64,000 nt of DNA, from positions 23,667,980 through 23,731,979 of the forward strand of contig NC_056407.1 of the NCBI RefSeq assembly GCF_905147365.1. Reading direction: 5' to 3'. Positions within the stretch are counted from its first letter, which is position 1; each line of letters opens with the position of its first letter. The position numbers were made by a program, and so were the translations under genes. This document shows positions 34,658 through 45,674 of the stretch, piece by piece. Source of the DNA: Aricia agestis. Lineage: Eukaryota > Arthropoda > Insecta > Lepidoptera > Lycaenidae. Under the pieces are notes generated by a model that saw only the letters and a list, made by a program, of their open reading frames with translations, was not told where the DNA came from and did not search any database.

Positions 34658-35333
34658 TTTCAAACGTATCATAAATCATAAAACATAATATTTTAATTGG
34701 TACTAAAATAATAAGATTTTAAAAATAATTGCAAGGTTAGTTTTTAAATATTTTTCTTGATGGCCAAGTAAGGATATCGGTTAGTGTGACACAATATAAC
34801 CAGACCGCAGACTATTTTCCAATGTGGCGCAAATCTGGTAGCTGTAAAACAGCACACTCAGTTAAATTAGTATCAGCAAAAACTTTTGGGTGGAACTGGT
34901 CAATCGGAAAAGCCCGATTTGGCTTTATTCGTGCACTGTCCCCGACCGCAAATGCATCCGCCACACCTTTTTGTCTATTTAAGGTATGTACGCAGTAGGT
35001 GACGCGGCAATGGAAAAGTGTCAGTTTTTTCTAATCACATGCCATATTATTCATCACGACGTCATCATCTTATTTAAAAACGTATTACCTTACTGCCAAA
35101 TGCATGCTAATGCATGATTAGGGATTAATTTCAACATCACAAGGTCTCATCATAAGCCTGTATGTCCTTAATATTAGAGCAGAACCAATAATGTTTGCAA
35201 CTTGCATCCTAGTAGCTGCAGTTCTTCAGACTTTTACATTACAATAACATTATATGTCAGATTTAATAAAGTTTCTTTGGCTTGGCTATTTGTAAATAGC
35301 GCTTACGGTGGACCAAGTAGCGTCACAATTCTA

Positions 35334-35403
35334 AGGGCCTGTTTCGCCACTTCCTGATAAGTGACGAATAGGCAATTCATCAAATAACTTGACAGATCAA
35401 GTA
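35334..35403 (+). repeat. half copy of the GGCCTGTTTCACCACTT MITE
   Basis: GGGCCTGTTTCGCCACTTCC then TGATAA and AACTTGACAGATCAAGTATG match the minus-strand half of the MITE at 17172. It stops where the repeat at 35404 begins. Confidence 0.7.
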
Positions 35404-35715
35404 TGGAGAAGTGCATCGAGCTAATATAATTTTGAAATTATGCTTTTATCATAGGTACATTTTTTTAACAAATAAAACATTACACACACTACAACACACA
35501 CACTAAAAAATGACAGATTTTTGAGTGACAAGCCTATACATACGAATCATACTCTTTTATTTATGGTTGAAGTCTGCTGACAACAAGGTGACAAATTGAA
35601 AATGGATTATAGTTTTTTTTATTGAATCTTAGATACTATTAGACAATGCTTACACGGCCAGTATAAGATCAGAGACAAGAGTTGAAAAAACTATGATAAA
35701 GTCAATATTTTTTTA
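35404..35715 (+). repeat. dispersed repeat, inverted partner at 20795-21118
   Basis: See the copy at 20.8-21.1 kb. The match begins at GAGAAGTGCATCGAG and ends near TATTTTTTTACAAAATATAG. It has replaced or interrupted the second half of the MITE to its left. Confidence 0.7.
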
Positions 35716-35858
35716 CAAAATATAGGTAGTAGTCCTAATGTCGTTGAAGCTAGGGTCGAGTTTCGACCATTGGGCGATTTCTAGTACTACATAACTTAGT
35801 CGCAGGTCTGGAATAATGAAGATGATATAATTCTTACGTATATATTATGCCTATTGCC

Positions 35859-36129
35859 TAAGTTCCGAAATAAAACCCAATATTCTAGGCAGTGCTCAAG
35901 ACCATATTGTACTTGTGTAATACTTTACTGGTGAGACAATCTGTGTACCACACACTGTATTGTGTCACCCCGACAAACTTGTATACGTCAAAGCATTAGC
36001 ATTTATTTCGGAACAATTCAACATCATGACGTCGATTCTAGGTGTCTTGAGCCAGTGCTCAAGACAGTTCCAAAATTAAACCCAGGGTACTAGCCAGTGC
36101 TAGTACCCTGGGTTAAATTTCGGAACTTA
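35859..36129. mobile_element. MITE with TAAGTTCCGAAAT termini and nested hairpins
   Basis: TAAGTTCCGAAATAAAACCC at the left and GGGTTAAATTTCGGAACTTA at the right are TIRs. Inside, GTCTTGAG-CCAGTG-CTCAAGAC and GGGTACTAG-CCAGTG-CTAGTACCC are two stem-loops with the same six-base loop, and GCAGTGCTCAAGAC recurs near 35892. AGTTCC..AAAT..AAACCC is present about four times in all. Confidence 0.7.
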
Positions 36130-36689
36130 CCATATTATGTCACAATGACGTCGTGTTGACTTTTACCTGCCGGGCCGCGGCTCGTAGTACGTACGAACAT
36201 CAAAAGTGGATAGGCGCGTCCTAACACGAATTGTAGATTACCAACTTAGCGAAATTAGGCCGGTTTCAGGTTTGTTTATTCGGCCGCCGCGTTGGGGTTT
36301 TGTTTCGTTTTATTATAGGCTAATTAAGTTTTTTTTCTTTTTCCGACAAAGTTGAACTGATTAATTCATTTTTTGTTTTCATTTTTTTTTCGTTTTCCGT
36401 AGCTTTACCCAAACCTTATTACCTCTTCATTTCTAGATTTCTATTAAAACAAAACTTACAATTTTTATTTTTGTAGGAAAGATTTCTGCTTTTTTGTACC
36501 TGTTTATATCGCTAATGTGTTAAAAGTTAAGAGGACACACCAAGGGCTAGATAAATGAAAAAAAAAGTACTTGTAATATTGTCTTTTGCTGTCTCCTTTA
36601 CCTCCAGCCTCCCCCCGCAGAGCGCGATAGAGACAACTGCAGAAAATCAACGATTCGTTGTCCAATGATTTCTTCTCCAAAACTTAACC

Positions 36690-36985
36690 GATTTAAATAC
36701 TTTTTCATTTAAAATTAAAGCAAGGCTTGAGCTGTGTTCCTATGTTTTTTTTTGTATAATCTAGCCAAATTTGTTTTCTGGATGTTTGAACACAGCGGAA
36801 AATCTGGCCATATTTTGTGTTTTTAAACGTTCATAACTTTTTTAATAATTAAATTATAAAAAAAAGAAAACATAGGGACATGCTAATAGTGGCCATAGAT
36901 ATTCAGGAAAAAAATATATAACTCTACCGGCATTATCCAGGGAGGAAACAGGGGACAACGTTTGTATGGAAAAACGGCTTTAGTG
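36690..36985 (+). repeat. dispersed repeat, inverted partner at 32216-32519
   Basis: AAAGCAAGGCTTGAGCTGTG, TGCTAATAGTGGCCATAGAT, CTACCGGCATTATCCAGGGA and ACAACGTTTGTATGGAAAAA are the complements of the first copy. The element may extend left to about 36530, where CAGAGCGCGATAGAGAC lies. Confidence 0.75.
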
Positions 36986-37079
36986 TATCTTAAGAAAACT
37001 CGATCACATAAAGTTTAAAAATTTCACATAATATAGTCCGACGACAATCGATGTCGCCATAGATGTCGCCAGTCACAAC

Positions 37080-37180
37080 ACACAGCGCTCGTCAAATCGC
37101 CTCGCGGACGTGACGCGTCGGCACCCCGTCGTCACGTGACGTTGACGTTTGACGTATTCGACGATACGCACTTCGACGAA
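37080..37180. promoter_or_regulatory. TGACGT / CACGTG cluster
   Basis: TGACGT stands three times almost head to tail (37137-37142, 37143-37148, 37150-37155), overlapping a CACGTG E-box (37133-37138), in a stretch dense in CpG. TGACGT is a half site for CREB/ATF-type bZIP factors; CACGTG for bHLH factors. The flanks are AT-rich and no transposon is recognised here. A possible intronic enhancer; function is inference. Confidence 0.35.
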
Positions 37181-37861
37181 TCATTTATTGGCGCAATTTT
37201 ACGGTTTACCGCCATTTTGACGACCCAACGTCATAATATAATTGTTGCAACAAAAATATCCGCACGAATGCATTAATGCAAAACGAAAATGCTTAAATAG
37301 TGTAATTTAAACAGTTAATATTTAAATTATTTTACATTAAAATGTAAAACATGGAAATCATTACCCGCATGCTATTTAATAATTAGACCCAATTTTGCTA
37401 TTCCATGTATTTTCAATTCTACAAATGATGTGCAAACAGCATTAGCTTGTTATTTAGCACTGATTTTTAACGGCAATTGAATTCGGACCGTATCTCGTGC
37501 GGTTTAAAGTCAAATTTATGGTTTTATCGCTGCGCGCATAACTGCTATGTACTAAAATAGTTATTGAATTCACAATTGGCATATTATTAGCTACATTTGT
37601 GATTAGATATTGTTTGGCAAACTTGTACATTATAAATTCGATTTCGATTGAATAATCCAATGAAATATTTCTGAATATTGTGTTTGTGCCAGTTGTGATA
37701 TTAGGCATGCTTAGGTATTCGTTGCAAATTTCCTAATTATTATGCTGTGCAAACGACAGACATAAAATCAGCTAAAATTCGCAACAATGTTTTATGTGCG
37801 TATCGGGTAGGACTGAGAATCAACAAACTTCTACCTTTATTAATATAATATTCCCACATGT

Positions 37862-37985
37862 TACCTAAAAATATTATCATATGTCATTTTCCGGGACTCC
37901 AAGTCTTCTTCAAGGAAGAAATTCTTCAGTGCTTTAAGCGTGAAGAACCGACAGACAGACACACCTTCGCAATTATAATATTAAT
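37862..37985 (-). repeat. Helitron-family fragment
   Basis: ATTTTCCGGGACTCCAAGTC, TTTAAGCGTGAAGAACCGAC and GACAGACACACCTTCGC match the interior and 5' part of the copies at 10391 and 15161. Internal ends are lost. Confidence 0.5.
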
Positions 37986-38578
37986 ATTGATGTTGTGATG
38001 TTCATCACAGAGCTAATGACGTCATAATATAATTTGTGACAGTAATGCGCATTGGAGTTATGTAGTTCGGACGGTAATGTCTCACATAGACACATTAACG
38101 CCTATGTAGGCGATACTTAAGAGTCAATTTGTCACATTTATCCTATACACACCTTCGAGTGTGCATTAGTACGTCCATCCATACATTTTTGACATTCTAG
38201 CTGTCATCGATGTTTCAATAATAAAAGGATAATATTATATTTTTACTGTTTTCACGCTAGACGGCAGCTCCAGGCTCTCAAAGCTCAGGCTCATGCTCAA
38301 AAAAAAAAGGTTTTGTTCGACGTTTGACCACTTTTCTGACAATTTTTGATATATTGTGTGCAACATGTCGGAATTTGGTCGGATTATTTTACTGTATGCG
38401 TAAGTAGCTCTACTCCCTCTCCTCCAACCGTTGTGTAATGTTCCCTATTGTGTTAAAATACTAGTTTTAAAATACAGAAACTGCAAGATTTGTCGTTCAA
38501 GGCGAGGACAAATCCCATTTTATTATATTTTATTGACTCTCGGCTTACCTAGTTCCAACTTCCAATATAATAACGAAA

Positions 38579-38658
38579 TTTTAATAAAACGTAATACTTT
38601 GGCTGTAATTAATACTTGCATAAATTAATTACAGCCAAAGTATTACGTTTTATTAAAA
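38579..38658. repeat. perfect 35-bp inverted repeat
   Basis: TTTTAATAAAACGTAATACT then TTGGCTGTAATTAAT (38579-38613) is inverted without a mismatch at 38624-38658, with a 10-base loop. Identity of the arms implies a recent origin or gene-conversion-like repair. Confidence 0.9.
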
Positions 38659-38749
38659 TGTTTATGATTTCAACCCTTTTAAATAGTATGCTTTATATCT
38701 GATATTTTTTATATTTCGTTATTTTAATGTTTTCATCAATCAAAACGCG

Positions 38750-38879
38750 GGGTCAATTCAGACCGCAAGATAGATATAGATGCATTTCTAAATTTGTATG
38801 GATTTGACAGACTTCAATTCTTGCAAGACTGTCAATTCTATTCAAATTCTATTTGTCGCGTTGTGGTCTGAATTGACCC
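38750..38879. mobile_element. MITE, TIR GGGTCAATTCAGACC
   Basis: GGGTCAATTCAGACC (38750-38764) and GGTCTGAATTGACCC (38865-38879), followed inwards by weak complementarity (TGCAAGACTGTCAATTC). 130 bp. The terminal GGGTCAATT is shared with the MITE at 5253. Confidence 0.8.
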
Positions 38880-41800
38880 TAACACGTTAGTTTTATATTT
38901 TTCAACATTACTATTTTGTAGTTAATAGTTATATTGTAACGAGACTGCATCGAAACTACATCGACGTGTTAGTATTAAAACAGAATCGGGGTCTGCGATA
39001 TAAAATCCATATTTCTATCGGCATTACACAAACAATCGCATACAAAATCCACCTCACCATTATATTAAAACTTTAACATGTTCTGAAGTTCCGGGAACTG
39101 GTAAGAACTGTACCCTAGAGACTTCGCTCCAGCATCGGAGTTTTCCAAACGACTTGAAACTTGCCGAATACGCCGACACTTTTGGTTCGAATACCGTTAT
39201 ACCTTTAGTCTCACCTTTTAAATTTATTCTAGTTTTTTCAAACTAATAGCCATATTTTTATGTCCTATTTTATACCGGTGTAAAAAAATAAATGATTAAT
39301 TTATGGTGTGTATATCTCCCTTAAATAATTGTAACTTACACAAACCATAATATAGTATTTTCACTTGGTTTTGGTCATAAACTGTGTATTAAATTATGTC
39401 ACTAGTTATGGCAGAAACCTGCCAATAATAAAGAAATGGATTATCCAGTTCCACATAATTATTTTTCCTATCCATACTTCTGAGAAAAATAACAGATACG
39501 GTACCTACTTTAAGTAGTTCGTAAAAGAGCAATGTTGAATAAATTCAGCCAAGCAAGACAAAATATAAAATGAAATCGAAAGTAAACGGACAAAATGGAA
39601 AACATTTTATAAAGATAGTAGGTACTTCAGTTAATATCGAGAATTTTGTATACTCTATACCCTTTTCTATTCAGCTACAAATTCGATACGATAAATTTTC
39701 ATATTTGTATTTGGCAATGTGGTTTAGAAATATTTCTTTGAAGATATTAAAATTGTTTTGTAAGCAAAACATTCGAAATTATAACGAACTTTTGCATTAT
39801 TTATATTCGAAAGACGGCTAGACTTTGGAGATTGGTGGTACTTACAAGTAATCGATGTTCCGAGTTCCAACGTTGACTATTGCTTGCATTGAGAGTCAAG
39901 GAGCCCTCTCGAAACAGACTCCAAATGGAGTGCCTACAGAATGTTTGTTGCCAGTTATTTTTGTTTTCTATTGTCTTTTGTAAATTTTTTTTCGGTTTGA
40001 AATATTCATCTTTGAGCATAGCAGAAAGATGAGTGAAGCAAAGCGCATGGGCACCTTTTACCAGACTAACTACTACCTTTACTCAAAGCGTTAACTCTTA
40101 TTTTTAAGCCCTCTTAACTTGGCTTCGACTTCTCTACGATACATTCAAAATTATGATAACATGTAGCTCAATATTGAAATAAAAAGTTTTTGAAAGGTAC
40201 TCTTTTACTTTAGTTTTTTTTATTAATTGGTAGGTACCTAAGAACCCATAATTTTTAAGACGTATGCCTTAATTTTTCTTCAGTTGCATAGCATTGTTTG
40301 TAATGAACCATTATTTTGGTGTCAAAGGTATACCAACCAATAACAATATATGGTTCAATTTAAAATCAACAGTTGAAAACAAGCCGGCCCCTATGAATTT
40401 TGCTGGTTAAGTTTAACAAAAGGGGCTTTTTAGACCCCTATTAAATGCTCGAAATATTCGCAAAACTATTATTGGTTTGACCCAAACCCTTTAAACAAAT
40501 AAACAGAATGTGCGCTAAACTTTTATGTTTAATGATAATGTCGACCTCGCTTTACCGAAAATCTACCTCACCTAAAGTTTTTAGTTGTTGCTATTAGAAC
40601 AAAATATATGAGATATAAGAGCCGTATAATTATTTTAACCTGAGGAGTCCCTTGGAGAATCTCAAAGCTTTTTGAGGATTCTCTTTCTTCATTATTTGAA
40701 AAATTCTTTGTTAGAAAAAAATTAAAAGTATTAACATTTATAAGACTGATTGAACTCTTTTTGTGAATTCCCGTGTATGCACGAGTCCTGTCAGGTTAGC
40801 CTGAGATCATTCCAGTCGGATCGATCGGCCTTCCCGTGTTCTGAGGCCTGAGATTTCGCTTCTTTTTTTTGTATAAGAAAGAGTTGGCTTCGTGACATAT
40901 TTTGGTGAAGATTGTTTATCACGCAGGCTTCGTAATTATTGGCATCTTTTACGACATCTTTTAATTAAGACTCGAAAGTTCCAATACTGGATGAGTGCCA
41001 ATGAGTAAGGAGGACCCTACTAATGTCATTTACTTATTTATTTAAATCTAGTTCTGTAAAACTTTAATCATAATATTGATTTATGTCGTTTGAATAATAT
41101 GTGAGCCGTTAATTTAGTAGTTCTAAAGGAGGTTAAATAGAACGACTTCTAAGGAGTGTTGATGTACAATTATCATCATGAATTTCCCCAGCGATATCAA
41201 TCTAATAGGACTCCCAAATTGAAGCAGACGAAGACAAATTTCCGATAATGTGATTGATACTAATTTTACTTTTTAATTAAGATGAAAAATGTCTCTTTGT
41301 AATAATATCTTCGTTTATTTAAAACGTGACAAAAATTTAAGGCTTCATTAAATCTAGATATTGCGATAGATATATCTAGGTACTCAAGATTACTTACTGC
41401 TGTCCATGCATTTTCACCAAAATGTTAATTTGACAGTGTGGAAATCCTTAACTAATGATAATAATAAATAATTAGGTATGATTTATGATAAGTGATAACA
41501 ATGAATCAAGCATAAAAGTATTCTCGATAAACTCATGCATAAAAACTTAAATATTCATGAACCTTAATGCATGTAAATACAGCTTTATATCTCATCTAGG
41601 CATGCAAATATCTGGTCACGATGGGGCATTGTCGGTCGATCCAGTGCCGAACTGGCGCCAGGAATCAATTTACAAATTACTGGCTAAGGTTATTTACTTT
41701 AACGGTAATACTGTATGCAAAGTGGGTTTCCATTTCATTACTTAAGTACAGTCAGCACTGAATATTGAGGACTAACATATAGAAATTCTAAGATTAACAT

Positions 41801-41984
41801 ACCAGTAACTACTTACAATATGTTTTTAGGTATTCAGTGGTTTCTACAAATTCATATTCAGTTACATAATCTTCTTTGATTTATACTTTGTTGAATTTAG
41901 AATTATACAGGCTATATCAAAACTAAGTAACAGTACTTAATATGGTATGAATGAGTCTTTTCAAAGAGCTTTGCTTTAAAAGAG
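38880..41984. other. unannotated AT-rich DNA
   Basis: No element with visible ends. A short G+C-richer piece at 40780-40860 (CAGTCGGATCGATCGGCCTT) is unassigned. Confidence 0.4.
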
Positions 41985-42147
41985 CAACTTTTTATTTTGT
42001 TGTGTGGGAAAATTCATGACGCTGCTTGCCCATACAAATCACAAGAAAAATTGCTTCTTCAGCGCTGCTTCTTTTACAGTGAACTATATAAACGACACAC
42101 AGACATTTATTATCCTAAAGTATTATCACTTTTTTTTTGTAACAGCT
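41985..42147 (+). repeat. repeat family 'GGGTGTAAC', degenerate copy
   Basis: TTGTGTGGGAAAATTCATGA, TGCTTGCCCATACAAAT, CAGCGCTGCTTCTTTTACAG and CTAAAGTATTATCAC match the copy at 27862 at lower identity. Confidence 0.5.
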
Positions 42148-42699
42148 TAAAAATATAAAACCAAAAAAAAGAAAGCAAGAGTAAAGCAATATTCAAACAT
42201 TTTTTTTTATTCACAACCAAGTATTACATTTTCGCAGCAATCTGTATTTATGATAACCTTAATGAAAGATATTTTATCTACACGAAGCCCGTTGAAGAAA
42301 CTGAGTTTTCTTAACAATAAAATAAATTCTTTATAATACACGTCCTCCCCAATAAAGTGGATGCATAGAACCGATATAGAATTGCAATATCAATAATCAA
42401 TTGGTGAATTGGCGCTTGTTCAAGTCTATTACGATACTGTAACCATTCAGATGCATTAAGGATCATTTTGTGAGGGTGCATCTATAAGATTTATTCCAAT
42501 CTCACTGCCAACGGATACGCCCCGGCGAATGTTAAAATGCGATAAAGGTTTTATATGATTGGCTTAATTTTTATTGAAAATCGAATAACTATGGGCATTT
42601 TGGCTCCCGATCCTATCGCGACTTTAAACCTTAAAGTAAAAACTTATTTTAGGATAGGTAAAACATGTTTTACTAGTGTTAGCGCACGTTCGAAAATTA

Positions 42700-43086
42700 G
42701 GTATTTTTAAATTGCGACACTGTAGCCTTGGGTGGTCTGTTTTGCGCCTGACAGTTTGGATCCACAGAATATCAGGGACTGTGGTTATCCATAGTCGTTT
42801 TACCTGAGTGGACTCCATTTCAATGGCTTGAGCATTACACCTCCTACCTTCCCATAACACTCTTGCTTACTAAGCTATAATTGATATATTTGTTACTTGC
42901 TACTTTTCTTATTTTTATTTTTTGTTCATTCTTAGTTAGGCTAGTTACAGTTCATATTAGACTACTGTTTTGTATTGCCATGTCATTTTAACTGTTCTGT
43001 GTTTTTTTTTGTTTTTTTTTCTGGTAATGTAGTGTGGTGTAATGTCCATAGTTCATGAATAAATGTTTTATTATTATTATTATTAG
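42700..43086 (+). repeat. 3' end of a LINE-like retroelement, (TTA)n tail
   Basis: The stretch ends AATAAATGTTTTATTATTAT then TATTATTA, a polyadenylation-signal-like AATAAA followed by a TTA microsatellite, usual for several insect LINEs. Upstream is T-rich, UTR-like sequence. No reverse-transcriptase reading was identified and the left limit is a guess. Confidence 0.4.
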
Positions 43087-43920
43087 GTAAACGGCGGGAA
43101 GGTAGACCGATTTATCGTCGCGAAAGTTATTTTTATACCCACAAAAGTTGTTTTGAAGTAGCATTAGGTATTATGCCCATTCATGTAACGGGCTTACAGA
43201 AAAAGTACTAGAAGCTGCAAATCTTTTACCTATCCACAAAAAATATGTCAGTCTCCTTTTGGCTTCATCTTATTACCTTAATTTTTACCACACTAATTAA
43301 AATTTGACTTTCGGAATTTCACGAAATCTTTAGAGCACACATCCTATTGCTTTGTAAGATTTAATTAAAATTCATGTAAACTTTAACGATGCCTCTTGAC
43401 ATGAATATCCTTACCGTTTCTTTATATTCATAAAATAATTAACAGAGAAGGAACTCTTTTGAGCGTATAGCTCGGGGAAAAATCTTTGAGCATCGTCTGT
43501 AGCGCCCGACAGTTAATTAATTAAAACTTAACAAAATGGACACTTTATTTATTATCACGAACATCTGCGTATTAGATGCAGCCGTAATTACATCTGCTTT
43601 AGCTAATTTAAATACTAATATATGGACGATCTATGTCGTAACTATGCCTAAATCGAAATAACGAGGCATAGAATTTCATACAAATTTTTAAATTTATTAT
43701 GAAATTTTGTACCACGGTCCACGAATCGTCATTAGGTAAGGTCATAAGTTAGGCCGTAAGATGATAAGGTCAGGAATAATTTCATTAGGTCAGGAATATT
43801 ATCAAGTATTCTGAATGAATTGTACTATTTCTGATACAAAATAATAAAACAAACTAAGCTCTAATGACGTGTTTAACCACTTAGCAAAAACGCGAAGGGG
43901 CGTCTACACCATAATGTAAT

Positions 43921-43987
43921 AATATGCTTTAAAAATAAATAGAGCCAGATTACTATCTGGCTCTATATTTTATTTCTAAAGCTTATT
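43921..43987. repeat. hairpin with AGAGCCAGA / TCTGGCTCT
   Basis: AATATGCTTTAAAAATAAAT then AGAGCCAGA pairs with TCTGGCTCTATATTTTATTT then CTAAAGCTTATT with a few gaps; loop about six bases. Confidence 0.7.
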
Positions 43988-44339
43988 ATTAATAATATTA
44001 ATAGTAACTCTAAATACATGTCGGCAAATTTTTACCAACAATATTTTTTTATAAATTTAGAAATAAAACTATGCTATTGCTTGAAACCAACATTGCAAAA
44101 GTCCTAGTTTAAAACTATCATAACATTATACAATAATATTTTTTATCTCTACATAAAAAATATGTAGCTGTAGCCCAGAAAGTAAGAAACCGATCGTATA
44201 CTTTAATTGTAGACGACTGTTAATTTTGTAAAGTAAATATTTTTAAATAGATTGTGACAGTACATTCCAAACTTTTTTTTTTGAGTAGTTATCAACAGCT
44301 ATCATTAGTTCCCATCAAGTTTTATCAAAAGGAACACCC

Positions 44340-45118
44340 ATGTCCGCGATAAGTCGCTACTGGTCTGGGGGCACGGGAGTGCCCCCGCCAAGATGAGCCA
44401 AGCGAAGCGCGCAACCTACCTTTTCTCGAAACGTTTCGTCGTATTTTTGAACCCTCGTAACTTTGGTTTGAATAATGCCAGATAGTTCAATTTTTTAAGA
44501 TATAATGACATGGGTACAGTTATTAAATGCGCAAATTTTAAATATCGTAGCTATTATACTTTAGATTTTAAAGGTGTCCAAAAATCCACAATTTGGTCAC
44601 TGACTCACCGATCATCAAAACTGTTAGGATACTTCCTAAAGTCTTAGAAAGCTGAAATTTGGTATGTAACATAATATTAGTACTGAAACAACATAAAAAT
44701 TATCAAACCCAACTTAACCTATACCCGTACCATTATAGAGCAAAATTAGGCATCTTTGTATGGGAGCCTCCCTTAATTTTTATTTTATTTTAATATTATT
44801 ATTAAATAATTAAGAAAACATATAACTAAGGACCTTGAGAAAAAATCAAGTACCTACCTGTTGCCATTATTGATATAGAGCAAAATTGGCCAAAAAAATC
44901 ACGTTTGTTGTATGGGATATTATTATAATTTCATTTTGTTTTTAGTATTTGTTGTTACAGCGGCAATAGAAATACAAAATCGATGAAAATTTCAACTATC
45001 TAGCTTCTACCGTTCTAGAGATACATCTTAGAGACAGACAGACGGACAGCGGACAGACATCGATGTCTCAGTAATAGAGTCCCGTTTTTACCCCTTGGGT
45101 ACGGAAACTTATAAATAA
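44340..45118 (+). repeat. long dispersed lepidopteran repeat, copy 1
   Basis: Starts around GGGGGCACGGGAGTGCCCCC, a hairpin, followed by GCCAAGATGAGCCAAGCGAA. The right part (TGTATGGGAGCCTCCCTTAA, TTTAGTATTTGTTGTTACAG, CGGCAATAGAAAT, GACAGACAGACGGACAGC, GTCCCGTTTTTACCCCTTGG) is repeated in copy 2. No open frame. Class unknown. Confidence 0.55.
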
Positions 45119-45264
45119 GGTGAAAGTTTATAATTTATATGATAGTCGGTAAGTCACGACGGCCGTCGCTACATGTATGAGATACATCCAAGAGACAGAT
45201 AGACAGACAGATAGACAGACGGATAGCGGACAGACAATGAAGTCGGTAGGTACCTACAAAAAAA

Positions 45265-45628
45265 AATCGGCCAAGTGCGAGTCTGATTCGCGCACGAAGG
45301 GTTCGGTACTGTAAACTATTATTAAACGAAAGTAGGGGAAAAAACTGTGTTTTTGTATGGAAGCCCCCCTTAATTATTTATTTTATTTCAATTTTATTAT
45401 CAAATATTAAAGTACGTGTCTTATTGTTTGGGAGTCCCCCTTAAATATTTACTTTATTTTGTTTTTAGTATTTGTTGTTATAGCGGCACCAGAAATAATC
45501 TGTGAAAATTTCAGAAGTCTAGCTATAGTGGTTCTTGAGATACAGCCTGGAGATAGACAGACGGACATACATCGAAGTCACAGTAATAGGGTCCCGTTTT
45601 TACCCTATGGGTACGGAACCCTAAAAAA
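45265..45628 (+). repeat. long dispersed lepidopteran repeat, copy 2
   Basis: Begins AATCGGCCAAGTGCGAGTCT, GATTCGCGCACGAAGGGTTC and ends GGGTACGGAACCCTAAAAAA; AGGGTTCGGTA / TACGGAACCCT are inverted ends. The middle aligns with 44755-45118. A fragment of the left end is at 56145-56180. Confidence 0.6.
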
Positions 45629-45674
45629 TTAACTAAAAGAAAAAACAACGTAAACCAGCTTACAAAAAGAAATG

